Below, piece by piece: positions 27,698 to 35,916 of a DNA stretch of 64,000 bases. The notes beneath the pieces are model-generated. The model searched no databases, was not told where the DNA came from, and worked only from the letters and a program-made list of their open reading frames with translations. Origin of the DNA: Kaistia dalseonensis (GTDB taxonomy: Bacteria; Pseudomonadota; Alphaproteobacteria; Rhizobiales; Kaistiaceae); NCBI RefSeq assembly GCF_030814715.1, contig NZ_JAUSVO010000001.1:496001-560000 (forward strand). Reading direction: 5' to 3'. The position numbers and the translations under genes were made by a program. The first letter of the stretch is position 1. Each line of letters begins with the position of its first letter.

Positions 27698-28137
27698 GTG
27701 TTCGCCGATGAAGTCCTGTCCGCCGTCGGTAGCGTGCTTAACACGCGATTTCGGCGGCGAAAAGGCGAGCCTTCATGCCGCGTCGATTGCGCGGTTTTGC
27801 GCAATCAATCGACCCTTGGCGGTTGCGTCGTTCGCCGGTCGGGTCCTATGATCCTGTCATGCCTTGATCGGAGCATCCTTCGGGATGGCACGGGCCGTCG
27901 CATCGCTGCGACGCCTTCCGGACGAGGCATGTTGGGAGGAGACGGCCCGCAGGGGCCGATGCGCATGAACCGACCATCACTCGAGACCTCTTTCTGCTTT
28001 GTGGACGATTCCCGTCGTCTGCTTTCGTCGTGGCGTGTTCCCTCGCGCCCGGCGACCGACTGCATCTGAAACCGGACCGGGCGCAGTATCGTCCGGTTCC
28101 CCCGCGAGAACGGACCCGCTCGTGGTCCGACGGTGAT
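27698..28137. other. 440-base intergenic region with consecutive inverted repeats
   Basis: This gap lies between the divergent DUF2155 and DMT genes and holds no convincing gene; the 123-codon open frame in it has no recognisable domain or ribosome site. It contains a perfect hairpin GATTGCGC-GGTTTT-GCGCAATC (27785-27806) and a cluster of stems at 27874-27957, listed separately. No promoter stands out. The length is unusual for this compact stretch of genome. Confidence 0.6.
27874..27957. ncRNA. Candidate structured RNA or palindromic element
   Basis: Within 84 bases are CATCC-TTCG-GGATG (27874-27887), CGTCGCA-TCGC-TGCGACG (27896-27913), CCT/AGG (27914-27927), and GGCCC-GCAG-GGGCC (27944-27957). 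In addition CGGGCCGTC (27891-27899) is perfectly complementary to GACGGCCCG (27941-27949), giving an alternative nine-pair stem that encloses the middle hairpins. Such mutually exclusive stems fit a switching leader or a structured small RNA, but a repeat element is equally possible. It matches no RNA family I can recognise. Confidence 0.3.
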
Positions 28138-29082
28138 ATGGAAACGTCCGCGCGCGGGCAGCCCCTCCTCGGCGTGCTGCTCAAGGTTATCTCGACCATC
28201 GCCTTCACGGCGATGGCGACGCTCATCAAATATGTCTCCGATCGCTATCCGGCGGGGGAGGTCGCCTTCTTCCGCTCGGCCTTCGCGCTGATCCCGGTGC
28301 TGGTCTGGGTCGGCTATAAGGGGCTGTTGACGACCGTCTTCGTCACGCCGCGCATCGGCGGGCACCTGCTGCGTTCGGTCGCCGGCGCGACCTCGATGTT
28401 CTTCGGCTTCTCGGCGCTGGCGCGCCTGCCACTCTCGGACGCAACCGCGATCGGCTATGCCTCGCCGCTGATGACCGTGGTGCTCGCCGCCTTTCTGCTG
28501 AAGGAGACGATCCGCGTCTATCGCTGGACGGCGGTGGTGATCGGGCTTTGCGGCGTGCTGGTGATCCTGTCCGGCTATGTCGGGGCGTCCAACGAACCGG
28601 ATCGGAGCGCGATCGGCGCGATCTTCTCGCTGCTCGCCGCCTTCTTCGGTGCCCTCGCGGCGACACAGACGCGGCGATTGACCTGGGTCGAGCAGCCTGG
28701 AACCATCGTCATCTATTTTTCGCTCTTCACCGCCCTCTTCATGCTGATCACGACGCTGCCTTTCGGCTGGGTCATGCCGCATGCGGAGGATTGGCCGTTC
28801 CTGATCGGCTGCGGCGTCTTTGGCGGCATCGGTCAGGTGCTGCTGACGCAGAGCTACCGCTTCGGCGATGCCTCGCTGATCGCGCCCTTCGAATATATCT
28901 CGATGGTCTGGGCGATCATCGTGGGCTACTTCCTGTTCGCCAATGTGCCGAGCGGCTCGATGCTGCTGGGCTCGGGCATCGTGATTGCGTCGGGGCTGTT
29001 CGTGATCTATCGCGAGCATCGGCTGGGCCTGAGGCGCGAGCGCGAGCGGGCCGCCAAGACGCCGACAGTGACGGGCGCGTGA
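28138..29082 (+). CDS. DMT-superfamily (EamA) membrane transporter
   Basis: A 314-residue inner-membrane protein with two EamA repeats, about ten predicted helices. The first repeat runs from VISTIAFTAMATLIKYVS to about residue 150, the second from AIGAIFSLLAAFFGALAA to the end, and PFEYISMVWAIIVGYFLF is the typical EamA C-terminal helix. It is probably a metabolite exporter of unknown substrate. METSARG is chosen as start; a 36-residue longer frame is arginine/proline rich and unlikely. It precedes thiD by 22 bases, so a link to vitamin precursors is possible. Confidence 0.87.
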   Translation: METSARGQPLLGVLLKVISTIAFTAMATLIKYVSDRYPAGEVAFFRSAFALIPVLVWVGYKGLLTTVFVTPRIGGHLLRSVAGATSMFFGFSALARLPLSDATAIGYASPLMTVVLAAFLLKETIRVYRWTAVVIGLCGVLVILSGYVGASNEPDRSAIGAIFSLLAAFFGALAATQTRRLTWVEQPGTIVIYFSLFTALFMLITTLPFGWVMPHAEDWPFLIGCGVFGGIGQVLLTQSYRFGDASLIAPFEYISMVWAIIVGYFLFANVPSGSMLLGSGIVIASGLFVIYREHRLGLRRERERAAKTPTVTGA

Positions 29083-29104
29083 CCCTGATACGAGGAGAGA
29101 GCAG

Positions 29105-29902
29105 ATGACAGCGATCGCCGTGACCATCGCCGGCTCGGATTCGGGCGGCGGCGCGGGCATCCAGGCCGACCTCAAGACGTTCTCGGCGCTCGGCGTCTAT
29201 GGCGCCTCCGTGATCGCCGCATTGACGGCGCAGAACACGCTCGGCGTGACGGCGATCCACGACGTGCCGGCCGCGTTCGTGACGGCGCAAATCGATGCGG
29301 TCTTCTCCGACCTCGCGGTCAATGCGGTCAAGATCGGCATGCTGTCCCATCCCGATGTCATCCGCGCCGTTGCGGCGGGGCTCGATCGCTATGACCAGCG
29401 CAAGGTCGTGCTCGACCCCGTCATGGTTGCGACGAGCGGCGACATGCTGATCCATGATGAATCGGTCGAGCTGATGGTGGCCGAGCTGCTGCCGCGCGCG
29501 CTCGTCATCACGCCCAATCTGCGCGAGGCGGCGCGTCTGCTCGGCACGAAGATGGCGATGAACGATGCCGAGATGGAGGACCAGGCCCGGGCGCTGCTCG
29601 CCATGGGCCCCGGCACCGTCCTGTTGAAGGGCGGGCATGGCACGGGCGCGGAGAGTTCGGATTTCCTGCTGACGCAATCCGGCGCGCACTGGTTCTCGGC
29701 GCCGCGCATCCCGACTCTCAACACCCATGGCACCGGTTGCACGCTTTCGTCAGCGATTGCGGCGGGTCTGGCGCGGGGGATCGAACTGGTGCCCGCCGTC
29801 GAGGCCGCCAAGCTCTACATTACCGAGGCGATCGAGAACGCCGACCGGCTCGACATCGGCAAGGGCCACGGCCCGGTGCATCATTTCTATCGGTGGTGGT
29901 GA
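29105..29902 (+). CDS. thiD: Hydroxymethylpyrimidine/phosphomethylpyrimidine kinase
   Basis: ThiD phosphorylates HMP and then HMP-P in thiamine biosynthesis. The 265-residue ribokinase-family protein has the N-terminal TIAGSDSGGGAGIQADLKTFSALGVYG, the VLDPVMVATSGDML segment, and the anion hole and catalytic base motif NTHGTGCTLSSAIAAGLARG. Position 34 codons in (AQNTLGV) also fits ThiD. GAGGAG precedes the ATG. A bidirectional terminator follows. Confidence 0.95.
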   Translation: MTAIAVTIAGSDSGGGAGIQADLKTFSALGVYGASVIAALTAQNTLGVTAIHDVPAAFVTAQIDAVFSDLAVNAVKIGMLSHPDVIRAVAAGLDRYDQRKVVLDPVMVATSGDMLIHDESVELMVAELLPRALVITPNLREAARLLGTKMAMNDAEMEDQARALLAMGPGTVLLKGGHGTGAESSDFLLTQSGAHWFSAPRIPTLNTHGTGCTLSSAIAAGLARGIELVPAVEAAKLYITEAIENADRLDIGKGHGPVHHFYRWW

Positions 29903-29956
29903 GCGTCCGGGCGACGCCCGGCGGCTCTGGCCATGACCGCATTCCCATGAACGAAA

Positions 29957-29989
29957 AAGGCCCTCGCCCGCAAAGCAGGCGAGGGCCTT
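29957..29989. terminator. Bidirectional Rho-independent terminator between thiD and the FAH gene
   Basis: AAGGCCCTCGCC (29957-29968) and GGCGAGGGCCTT (29978-29989) form a perfect twelve-pair stem. CTTATT follows on the plus strand and an A-run precedes it, which gives a U-run for minus-strand transcripts, so it serves both convergent genes. Confidence 0.9.
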
Positions 29990-30005
29990 CTTATTAGGAA
30001 ACGGC

Positions 30006-30854
30006 TCAGCCCTTGTAGGCGTGGAACGTCTGTTCCTGCTCGCCGAGGCCGGTAATGCCGAGGCGGACCTTGTCGCCGTCCTTGAGGAACTTTGGCGGCT
30101 TCATGCCCATGCCGACGCCGGGCGGCGTGCCGGTCGTGATGACATCGCCCGGATCGAGCTGCAGGAACTGGCTGATATAGCTGACCAGATGCGCGACACC
30201 GAAGATCATCGTCTTGGTGTTGCCGGTCTGGGCGCGCGTGCCGTTCACGTCCAGGAACATGTCGAGGTTCTGCACGTCGGCGATCTCGTCCGGCGTGACG
30301 AGCCACGGGCCGAGCGGACCGAAGGTGGGCGAGCCCTTGCCCTTCATCCACTGTCCGCCGCGCTCGGTCTGGAACGCGCGCTCGGAGACGTCGTGGCAGA
30401 CCGCGAAGCCCGCGACATAGGAGAGCGCGTCGGCCTCGGACACATAGAGGGCCGTCTTGCCGATGACGATGGCGAGCTCGACTTCCCAATCGGTCTTCTG
30501 CGAACCCTTCGGGATCGTGACCGCGTCGTTCGGGCCGATGATGCAGTTCGGCGCCTTGTTGAACAGGATCGGCTCGGACGGGATCGCAGCACCCGTCTCA
30601 TGCGCGTGGTCGACATAGTTCAGGCCGACGGCGATGAAATTGCGCACGCCCTCGACGATCGGGCCAAGGCGAACGCCGGCCGGAACGATGGGGAGGGTCG
30701 AGGGATCGAGTTTCGCGATCGTTTCGATCGCACCGTTCTTGAGCGTTTCCGGGGTGATGTCCGAAACGACGCCGGACAGATCGCGGATCACGCCGTCCTT
30801 GTCGAGCAGGCCCGGCTTTTCCGCGCCAGCGGCGCCGAAGCGTAGGAGCTTCAT
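30006..30854 (-). CDS. Fumarylacetoacetate hydrolase-family protein
   Basis: A 282-residue FAH-fold enzyme. GLNYVDHAHETG, EPILFNKAPNCIIGPND, DWEVELAIVIGK and TTGTPPGVGMGMKPPKFLKDGD carry the metal ligands (two glutamates and one aspartate) and the active-site loop. Its layout, with the N-terminal half beginning MKLLRFGAAGAEKPGLLD, resembles the large group annotated 2-hydroxyhepta-2,4-diene-1,7-dioate isomerase, ureidoglycolate lyase or acylpyruvate hydrolase; the exact substrate is unclear. It stands alone. Confidence 0.88.
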   Translation of the reverse strand: MKLLRFGAAGAEKPGLLDKDGVIRDLSGVVSDITPETLKNGAIETIAKLDPSTLPIVPAGVRLGPIVEGVRNFIAVGLNYVDHAHETGAAIPSEPILFNKAPNCIIGPNDAVTIPKGSQKTDWEVELAIVIGKTALYVSEADALSYVAGFAVCHDVSERAFQTERGGQWMKGKGSPTFGPLGPWLVTPDEIADVQNLDMFLDVNGTRAQTGNTKTMIFGVAHLVSYISQFLQLDPGDVITTGTPPGVGMGMKPPKFLKDGDKVRLGITGLGEQEQTFHAYKG

Positions 30855-31050
30855 TGATTTTCTCCGTGTTGGCGGCCGGGATCATGGGCGAGCGATCCCG
30901 TACGCGCAAGTACCCTCGAGGACTTCATTCAGCAATGCAGCTTGGCTGTTGTGGAACAGATGCCGAGCCTTATCGATCGATAAACGTCAGCATTATTGAC
31001 CTATTTGGTGGGCCGTGCCAGAAACGCCGACCAAATGGGGGAGGCGCGTC

Positions 31051-31644
31051 ATGCAGACGCTTTTTGCTATGTTCGGCTTTGCACTGATCACGGCGTTCAC
31101 GCCGGGTCCGAACAACACCATGCTGATGGTCTCGGGCGCCAATTGGGGCTTCTGGCCGAGCCTGCCGCATGTCATGGGCATCACGATCGGCTTTCCGCTG
31201 ATGGTGTTCGCGGTCGGCATGGGGCTCGGCGGCGTGTTCGACGCCTATCCGGTACTGCACGACATATTGAAGTACGTCGCCTTTGCCTATCTGCTCTATC
31301 TCGCCTGGAAGCTCGCCAATGCCGGGCGACATGATGCGAGCGGCGCGCGCGTCGGCAAGCCGATGAGCTTCACAGCGGCGGCTCTGTTCCAATGGGTCAA
31401 TCCCAAGGCCTGGATGATGGCGATCGGCGCCATGGCGCTCTACGTGCCGGCGGGAGGCGACGTGCTGCATGCCGTCCTGTTGCTCGTCCTGGTCTTCGCG
31501 TCGACGGCGTTGCCGTCCGCTTCCGTCTGGTGTCTCTTCGGCACGGGCATTGCCCGCTTCCTCGACAGCGAACGGCGCGTGGCAATTTTCAACGCGGTCA
31601 TGGCGCTGCTTCTGGTCGTCTCGATGGTTCCGACGCTCCTCTAG
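31051..31644 (+). CDS. LysE-family amino acid exporter
   Basis: A 197-residue inner-membrane protein of the LysE/RhtB family with about six hydrophobic segments. The N-terminal signature ITAFTPGPNNTMLMVSGANWGFW is diagnostic, and FQWVNPKAWMMAIGAM is the typical central motif. The substrate is unknown. MQTLFAMFGF is used as the start because GGGGGAGG lies upstream; a 12-codon longer frame is rich in charged residues. Confidence 0.9.
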   Translation: MQTLFAMFGFALITAFTPGPNNTMLMVSGANWGFWPSLPHVMGITIGFPLMVFAVGMGLGGVFDAYPVLHDILKYVAFAYLLYLAWKLANAGRHDASGARVGKPMSFTAAALFQWVNPKAWMMAIGAMALYVPAGGDVLHAVLLLVLVFASTALPSASVWCLFGTGIARFLDSERRVAIFNAVMALLLVVSMVPTLL

Positions 31645-31720
31645 GCGCCTGTCACAAATCTGTGGCTTCGCTCGGCTAAGCGATCAGCAATGGTCTCCTA
31701 GTCGAGGGCGAATCAAGATC

Positions 31721-32536
31721 ATGTCGAGCGGTGCCGCACCACGCCATCTGCGCACGCTTTTCCTGTCGGATATTCATCTCGGCACGCGGGGAAGCCAGGC
31801 AGACCTTCTGCTCGACTTTTTGAAGTGGCATGACGCCGAGACGATCTTCCTCGTCGGCGACATTGTCGACGGCTGGCGGCTGAAGAGAAGCTGGTATTGG
31901 CCGCAGACTCACAATGACGTCGTGCAGAAGCTCTTGCGCAAAGGCCGGAAGGGTGCGCGGCTGATCTATCTGCCGGGCAATCACGACGAATTCCTGCGCG
32001 ATTATCTCGGCACGCATCTTGGCGGCGTCGAGGTCGTCGACCGGATTGTCCATGAGACGGCGGATGGCAAGCGGCTGCTCGTCATCCATGGCGACCAGTT
32101 CGATGTGGTGGTGCGCCATGCGAAGTGGCTCGCCTATCTGGGCGACGGCGCCTACGAGTTCGCGCTCGCGCTCAACACCGTCGTCAGCAAGATCCGCCGC
32201 AAGCTCGGTTTCGATTACTGGTCGCTCTCGGCCTGGGCCAAGCTCAAGGTCAAGAACGCCGTCTCCTTCATCGGGGCGTTCGAGCAGGCGCTGATCACCG
32301 AGGCCCGCCGCGTCGGCGCCGATGGCGTCGTCTGCGGCCATATCCACCACGCCACGATCCGCGAGGATCTCGGCGTGCGCTACATCAATACCGGCGATTG
32401 GGTGGAAAGCTGCACCGCCATCGCCGAACATCATGATGGTCGGCTCGAGATTTTGCGATGGTCGGTGATCGCGAAGGATCTTCCCTACATAGTCGACGAG
32501 GAGCAGGAGTCGGAAGCCGATCAGGTCGCGGCATGA
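31721..32536 (+). CDS. LpxH-like metallophosphoesterase (UDP-diacylglucosamine diphosphatase family)
   Basis: A 271-residue calcineurin-like phosphoesterase. All the metal-binding motifs of the family are present: SDIHLGTRGSQ, LVGDIVDGW, LPGNHDEFLRD, VIHGDQFD and CGHIHHATI. The LpxH family removes UMP from UDP-2,3-diacylglucosamine in lipid A synthesis. This variant is longer than LpxH of E. coli (240 aa), and alphaproteobacteria usually use LpxI for that step, so it may act on a different glycolipid or nucleotide. Its stop overlaps the glycosyltransferase start by four bases (ATGA), so the two work together. Confidence 0.85.
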   Translation: MSSGAAPRHLRTLFLSDIHLGTRGSQADLLLDFLKWHDAETIFLVGDIVDGWRLKRSWYWPQTHNDVVQKLLRKGRKGARLIYLPGNHDEFLRDYLGTHLGGVEVVDRIVHETADGKRLLVIHGDQFDVVVRHAKWLAYLGDGAYEFALALNTVVSKIRRKLGFDYWSLSAWAKLKVKNAVSFIGAFEQALITEARRVGADGVVCGHIHHATIREDLGVRYINTGDWVESCTAIAEHHDGRLEILRWSVIAKDLPYIVDEEQESEADQVAA

Positions 32537-33555
32537 GCCGCATCCTGATCGCGAGCGACGCCTGGCGCCCGCAGATCAACGGTGTCGTTCGGACATTGGA
32601 GCGGCTCGTCCGCCATCTGCCCGAATTCGGCGCCGAAGCGATCATGCTGACGCCGGAGGGCTTTCCGACGGTTCCGTGTCCGACCTACCCTGAAATTCGC
32701 CTGACCGTCGCCGTTCCCGGCTCGATCGCGCGGCGGATCGAGGAGGTCGATCCCGATCATGTCCATATCGCGACCGAGGGGCCCATCGGCTTTGCCGTCC
32801 GCCGCTGGTGCCTGCGCCATGGCCGGATCTTCACGACCAGCTATCACACCCGCTTTCCCGAATATCTCGCCGCGCGCATCCCGGTTCCCGTCGAATGGAC
32901 CTATGGCTTCCTGCGCGATTTCCATAATTCCGGCGCCGGCTGCATGGTCGCGACGCGCTCGCTGCAACAGGAACTGGCGGCGCGTGGCTTTCACCATTTG
33001 ATGAGTTGGTCGCGTGGCGTCGACGCCGAGCTCTTCCGGCCGGATCGAAACCGCGACGTGCTCGACCTGCCGCGCCCGATCTATCTCTATGTTGGCCGCG
33101 TCGCCGTCGAGAAGAACATCGAGGCCTTCCTCGGTCTCGATCTGCCGGGCAGCAAGGTCGTGGTCGGCGACGGTCCGGCGCTCGAGATGTTGAAGCGCGA
33201 CTATCCCGACGCGACCTTCCTGGGTTCGAAGGTCGGCGAGGAGCTTGCCGACATTTATGCCGCGTCGGATTGCTTCGTCTTTCCGAGCCGCACCGATACG
33301 TTCGGCGTCGTGATGCTGGAGGCGATGGCCTCCGGCCTGCCGGTCGCCGCTTTCCCCGTCACCGGGCCGCTCGACGTCGTCGGCGATACCGGCGCGGGCG
33401 TGCTCGACGAGGACCTGCGTGCCGCCGCCATCGCCGCGCTCGACATTCCGCGCGAGCGTTGCCGCGCGGTGGCGCTGCGAAATTCGTGGCAGGCGGCGAC
33501 GCGGCAGTTCCTCGACAATATCAGCGGCGTCTATCAGTTGAGCTCGGTCGCCTGA
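32533..33555 (+). CDS. Glycosyltransferase family 4 (GT-B fold)
   Basis: A 340-residue glycosyltransferase. The N-terminal acceptor domain begins MSRILIASDAWRPQINGVVRTL, typical of MgtA-like mannosyl/glucosyltransferases. The C-terminal domain has YLYVGRVAVEKNIEAFL, VVGDGPALEML and the nucleotide-sugar motif FVFPSRTDTFGVVMLEAMASGLPVAAFPV. It is translationally coupled to the LpxH-like phosphoesterase, which suggests joint action on a lipid-linked sugar. The exact sugar and acceptor are unknown. Confidence 0.87.
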   Translation: MSRILIASDAWRPQINGVVRTLERLVRHLPEFGAEAIMLTPEGFPTVPCPTYPEIRLTVAVPGSIARRIEEVDPDHVHIATEGPIGFAVRRWCLRHGRIFTTSYHTRFPEYLAARIPVPVEWTYGFLRDFHNSGAGCMVATRSLQQELAARGFHHLMSWSRGVDAELFRPDRNRDVLDLPRPIYLYVGRVAVEKNIEAFLGLDLPGSKVVVGDGPALEMLKRDYPDATFLGSKVGEELADIYAASDCFVFPSRTDTFGVVMLEAMASGLPVAAFPVTGPLDVVGDTGAGVLDEDLRAAAIAALDIPRERCRAVALRNSWQAATRQFLDNISGVYQLSSVA

Positions 33556-33597
33556 GGGGGGCTTGCGGCCGCGGCGCGGGCTTGTTAGCCAAACAGC

Positions 33598-34572
33598 ATG
33601 ACCCCGACAATCGACGATGTCCGCGCCGCCGCAGAGCGCATAAGGCCTGAGGCCGTTCGCACGCCGCTCCTCACCAATCCGGCGCTCGATGCGCTGGTGG
33701 GCGGGCGAGTTCTGCTCAAATGCGAGACCCTGCAGCGGACTGGCTCCTTCAAGTTCCGTGGTGCCTATAATGCGATTGCGGCCTTGAGCGAGGCCGAGCG
33801 CGCACGGGGAATCGTGGCATGCTCGTCGGGCAACCATGCCCAGGGCGTGGCCGCCGCCGCCGCACTGTTTGGCGTCCCCGCAACCATCGTCATGCCAGAC
33901 GAGGCGCCGCAGGCGAAGCTCGATGGCACGCGGCGGCTCGGCGCTACGGTCGTGACTTATCGCCGGGCCGACCAGGACCGCGACGCGATGGCGAATGCCA
34001 TCGTCGCCGAGACCGGGGCGCGGCTCGTCCATCCCTACAATGATCCGATGGTGATCGCAGGGCAGGGGACGATCGGTCTGGAGATCGCCGAGGCTCTCGC
34101 CGAACGCGGCGAGCAGGCCGACGCCGTCTTGGTCCCCTGTGGCGGCGGCGGCATGTCGGCGGGAATCGGCCTCGCCATCCGCGCGTTGGCGCCCGCGACC
34201 GCCGTCCATCTGGTCGAGCCGGAGGATTTCGACGATTACGGCCGTTCGCTCGCGGTGGGCACGGTCCTCGCCAATCCGCGCTCCGTTGGCTCGGTCTGCG
34301 ACGCGCTGATGGCGGCTCAGCCGGGCGCGATCGGCTTTGCGATCAACCGACAGACGGCGGCCGGCGCGCTGTCGGTTTCCGATGACGATGCGCTGCGTGC
34401 CGTGGCTTTCGCCTTTCGCACGCTGAAGCTCGTGGTCGAGCCAGGTGGTGCGGTCGGTCTGGCGGCTCTGCTGGCGGGCCGTTTCGACGCTCGCGGGCGC
34501 ACGGTCGTGGTCGTGCTATCGGGCGGCAATATCGACCCGGCGGTGCTGACGAAGGCGCTCGCGACGGGCTGA
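33598..34572 (+). CDS. Threonine/serine dehydratase family PLP enzyme
   Basis: A 324-residue fold type II PLP enzyme. The PLP lysine is in RTGSFKFRGAYNAI, the SSGNHAQGVAAAA loop binds the cofactor or the substrate carboxylate, and VPCGGGGMSAGIG is the phosphate-binding glycine run. It lacks the C-terminal ACT-like regulatory domain of biosynthetic IlvA, so it is of the catabolic TdcB/serine-racemase type (324 aa). The reaction would be threonine or serine to 2-oxobutyrate or pyruvate plus ammonia, but related family members act on 3-hydroxyaspartate or racemise serine. Confidence 0.87.
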   Translation: MTPTIDDVRAAAERIRPEAVRTPLLTNPALDALVGGRVLLKCETLQRTGSFKFRGAYNAIAALSEAERARGIVACSSGNHAQGVAAAAALFGVPATIVMPDEAPQAKLDGTRRLGATVVTYRRADQDRDAMANAIVAETGARLVHPYNDPMVIAGQGTIGLEIAEALAERGEQADAVLVPCGGGGMSAGIGLAIRALAPATAVHLVEPEDFDDYGRSLAVGTVLANPRSVGSVCDALMAAQPGAIGFAINRQTAAGALSVSDDDALRAVAFAFRTLKLVVEPGGAVGLAALLAGRFDARGRTVVVVLSGGNIDPAVLTKALATG

Positions 34573-34731
34573 GATCCTGTGGCTTGAATCGATTTTTGCC
34601 GATGGTGTGATCCGCGCCATTGCAAGCGGCCGCCTAAGGGACTAACCGGAGGAACTGCCCGTCGGTCTCCATCCGACCCGGATTCCCGCAGCGGCGCCGG
34701 CAGCCAGCCGCCCTTCCGATCGACAGACCTC

Positions 34732-35916
34732 ATGCTCGCACCGCGCTTCTTCGCGTCCCGAATCTCGTTCTACTACGCGACCTATTTCGTCGTCGGCGGG
34801 CTCGTCGTGCCGTTCCTGCCGGTCTGGCTGAAGGAGCGCGGCCTGACGGCGGAAGAAATCGCCACCTGCCTCGCCTTTCCGCTGGCCGCCCGTCTCGTCT
34901 TCATGCCGCTCGGCAGCTGGCTTGCCGACCGTGCCCCCAATCGCCGCTTCGCCATCATCATCTTCGGCTTTGCAGCGCTGGTCATGTTCGCCCTCGCCAC
35001 CATTGCGGGTGGATACTGGCCGCTTCTGGTCCTCACCGGCCTCGCGACGACCTTTTCGAGCCTGACCAACCCGGCGCTCGATGCGCTGGCCCTGACCGGC
35101 TTTCGCCGCTTCGGGCTCGATTACGGCAAGATGCGGATCTGGGGATCGATCAGTTTCGTCGTGGTGAGCCTTGCCGGTGGCACGATCTTCGGCTGGTTCG
35201 GCGGCCCCATCCTGACGCCGCTGCTGCTCGGCGCCTATGTCATCGCGGCGCTGACCGCGTTCACGCTCCCTGTCACGCCGCCCGCCGTGCGCAAGGTCGA
35301 TGACGCCGCGCGGCCCGAGCGGCGCTCGGCGCGATCGCTGCTCGCCAATCCCGGCTTCCTCGTCATCATCGGCTCCAGTGCGCTCATTCAGGCGAGCCAT
35401 TGCGTCTTCTATTCCTTCGGCACGATCCACTGGCAGGAACTGGGTTTCTCCGGCGGCGAGATCGGCATGCTCTGGGCGATGGGCGTGATCGCGGAGATCT
35501 GCATGTTCGCTGTTGCCGGCTATGCGTTCCGCATCTTCAAGCCAGAGACGCTGATCATGATCGGCGCGGTCGCCGCCGTGATCCGCTGGGCGCTCTTTCC
35601 CTTCATCACGTCGTTTTCGCTGTCGCTGATCACGCAGGGTTTCCACGCCTTGACCTTCGGCGCCGCTTTCACCGGCGTACAGCTCGCGATCGCGCGGCGC
35701 ATGCCGGATGAGATCACGGCATCGGCCCAAGGCTTCTGGCAGGTGCTGACCGGCGTCGCCATGGCGGCGGCGACGCTTCTCGCCGGGCCGCTCTATGCCC
35801 AGTTCGGCGTCTGGGCCTTTCCGGTCATGTCGCTGCTGGCGCTGGCCGCGATCGGCATCTTGATGCTGCCGATCCTCGGCTTTGTCAGCCCCACAGCGCC
35901 GGTTCGGGCGGACTGA
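34732..35916 (+). CDS. MFS transporter (MFS_1-like / HcaT-NupG-type)
   Basis: A 394-residue major-facilitator protein with twelve hydrophobic segments. The N-terminal FYATYFVVGGLVVPFLPVW and RLVFMPLGSWLADRAPNRR fit the family that includes 3-phenylpropionate and nucleoside permeases. The charged loop between helices 6 and 7 (VRKVDDAARPERRSARSLL) is as expected. The substrate is not known. Its last 32 bases overlap the end of the convergent dgcA-like gene. Confidence 0.87.
   Translation: MLAPRFFASRISFYYATYFVVGGLVVPFLPVWLKERGLTAEEIATCLAFPLAARLVFMPLGSWLADRAPNRRFAIIIFGFAALVMFALATIAGGYWPLLVLTGLATTFSSLTNPALDALALTGFRRFGLDYGKMRIWGSISFVVVSLAGGTIFGWFGGPILTPLLLGAYVIAALTAFTLPVTPPAVRKVDDAARPERRSARSLLANPGFLVIIGSSALIQASHCVFYSFGTIHWQELGFSGGEIGMLWAMGVIAEICMFAVAGYAFRIFKPETLIMIGAVAAVIRWALFPFITSFSLSLITQGFHALTFGAAFTGVQLAIARRMPDEITASAQGFWQVLTGVAMAAATLLAGPLYAQFGVWAFPVMSLLALAAIGILMLPILGFVSPTAPVRAD

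Noticed and set aside
27698-28069. A 123-codon frame in the DUF2155-DMT gap
   Set aside because: No recognisable domain, no ribosome site, and the region is full of hairpins, which fits RNA or regulatory DNA better.
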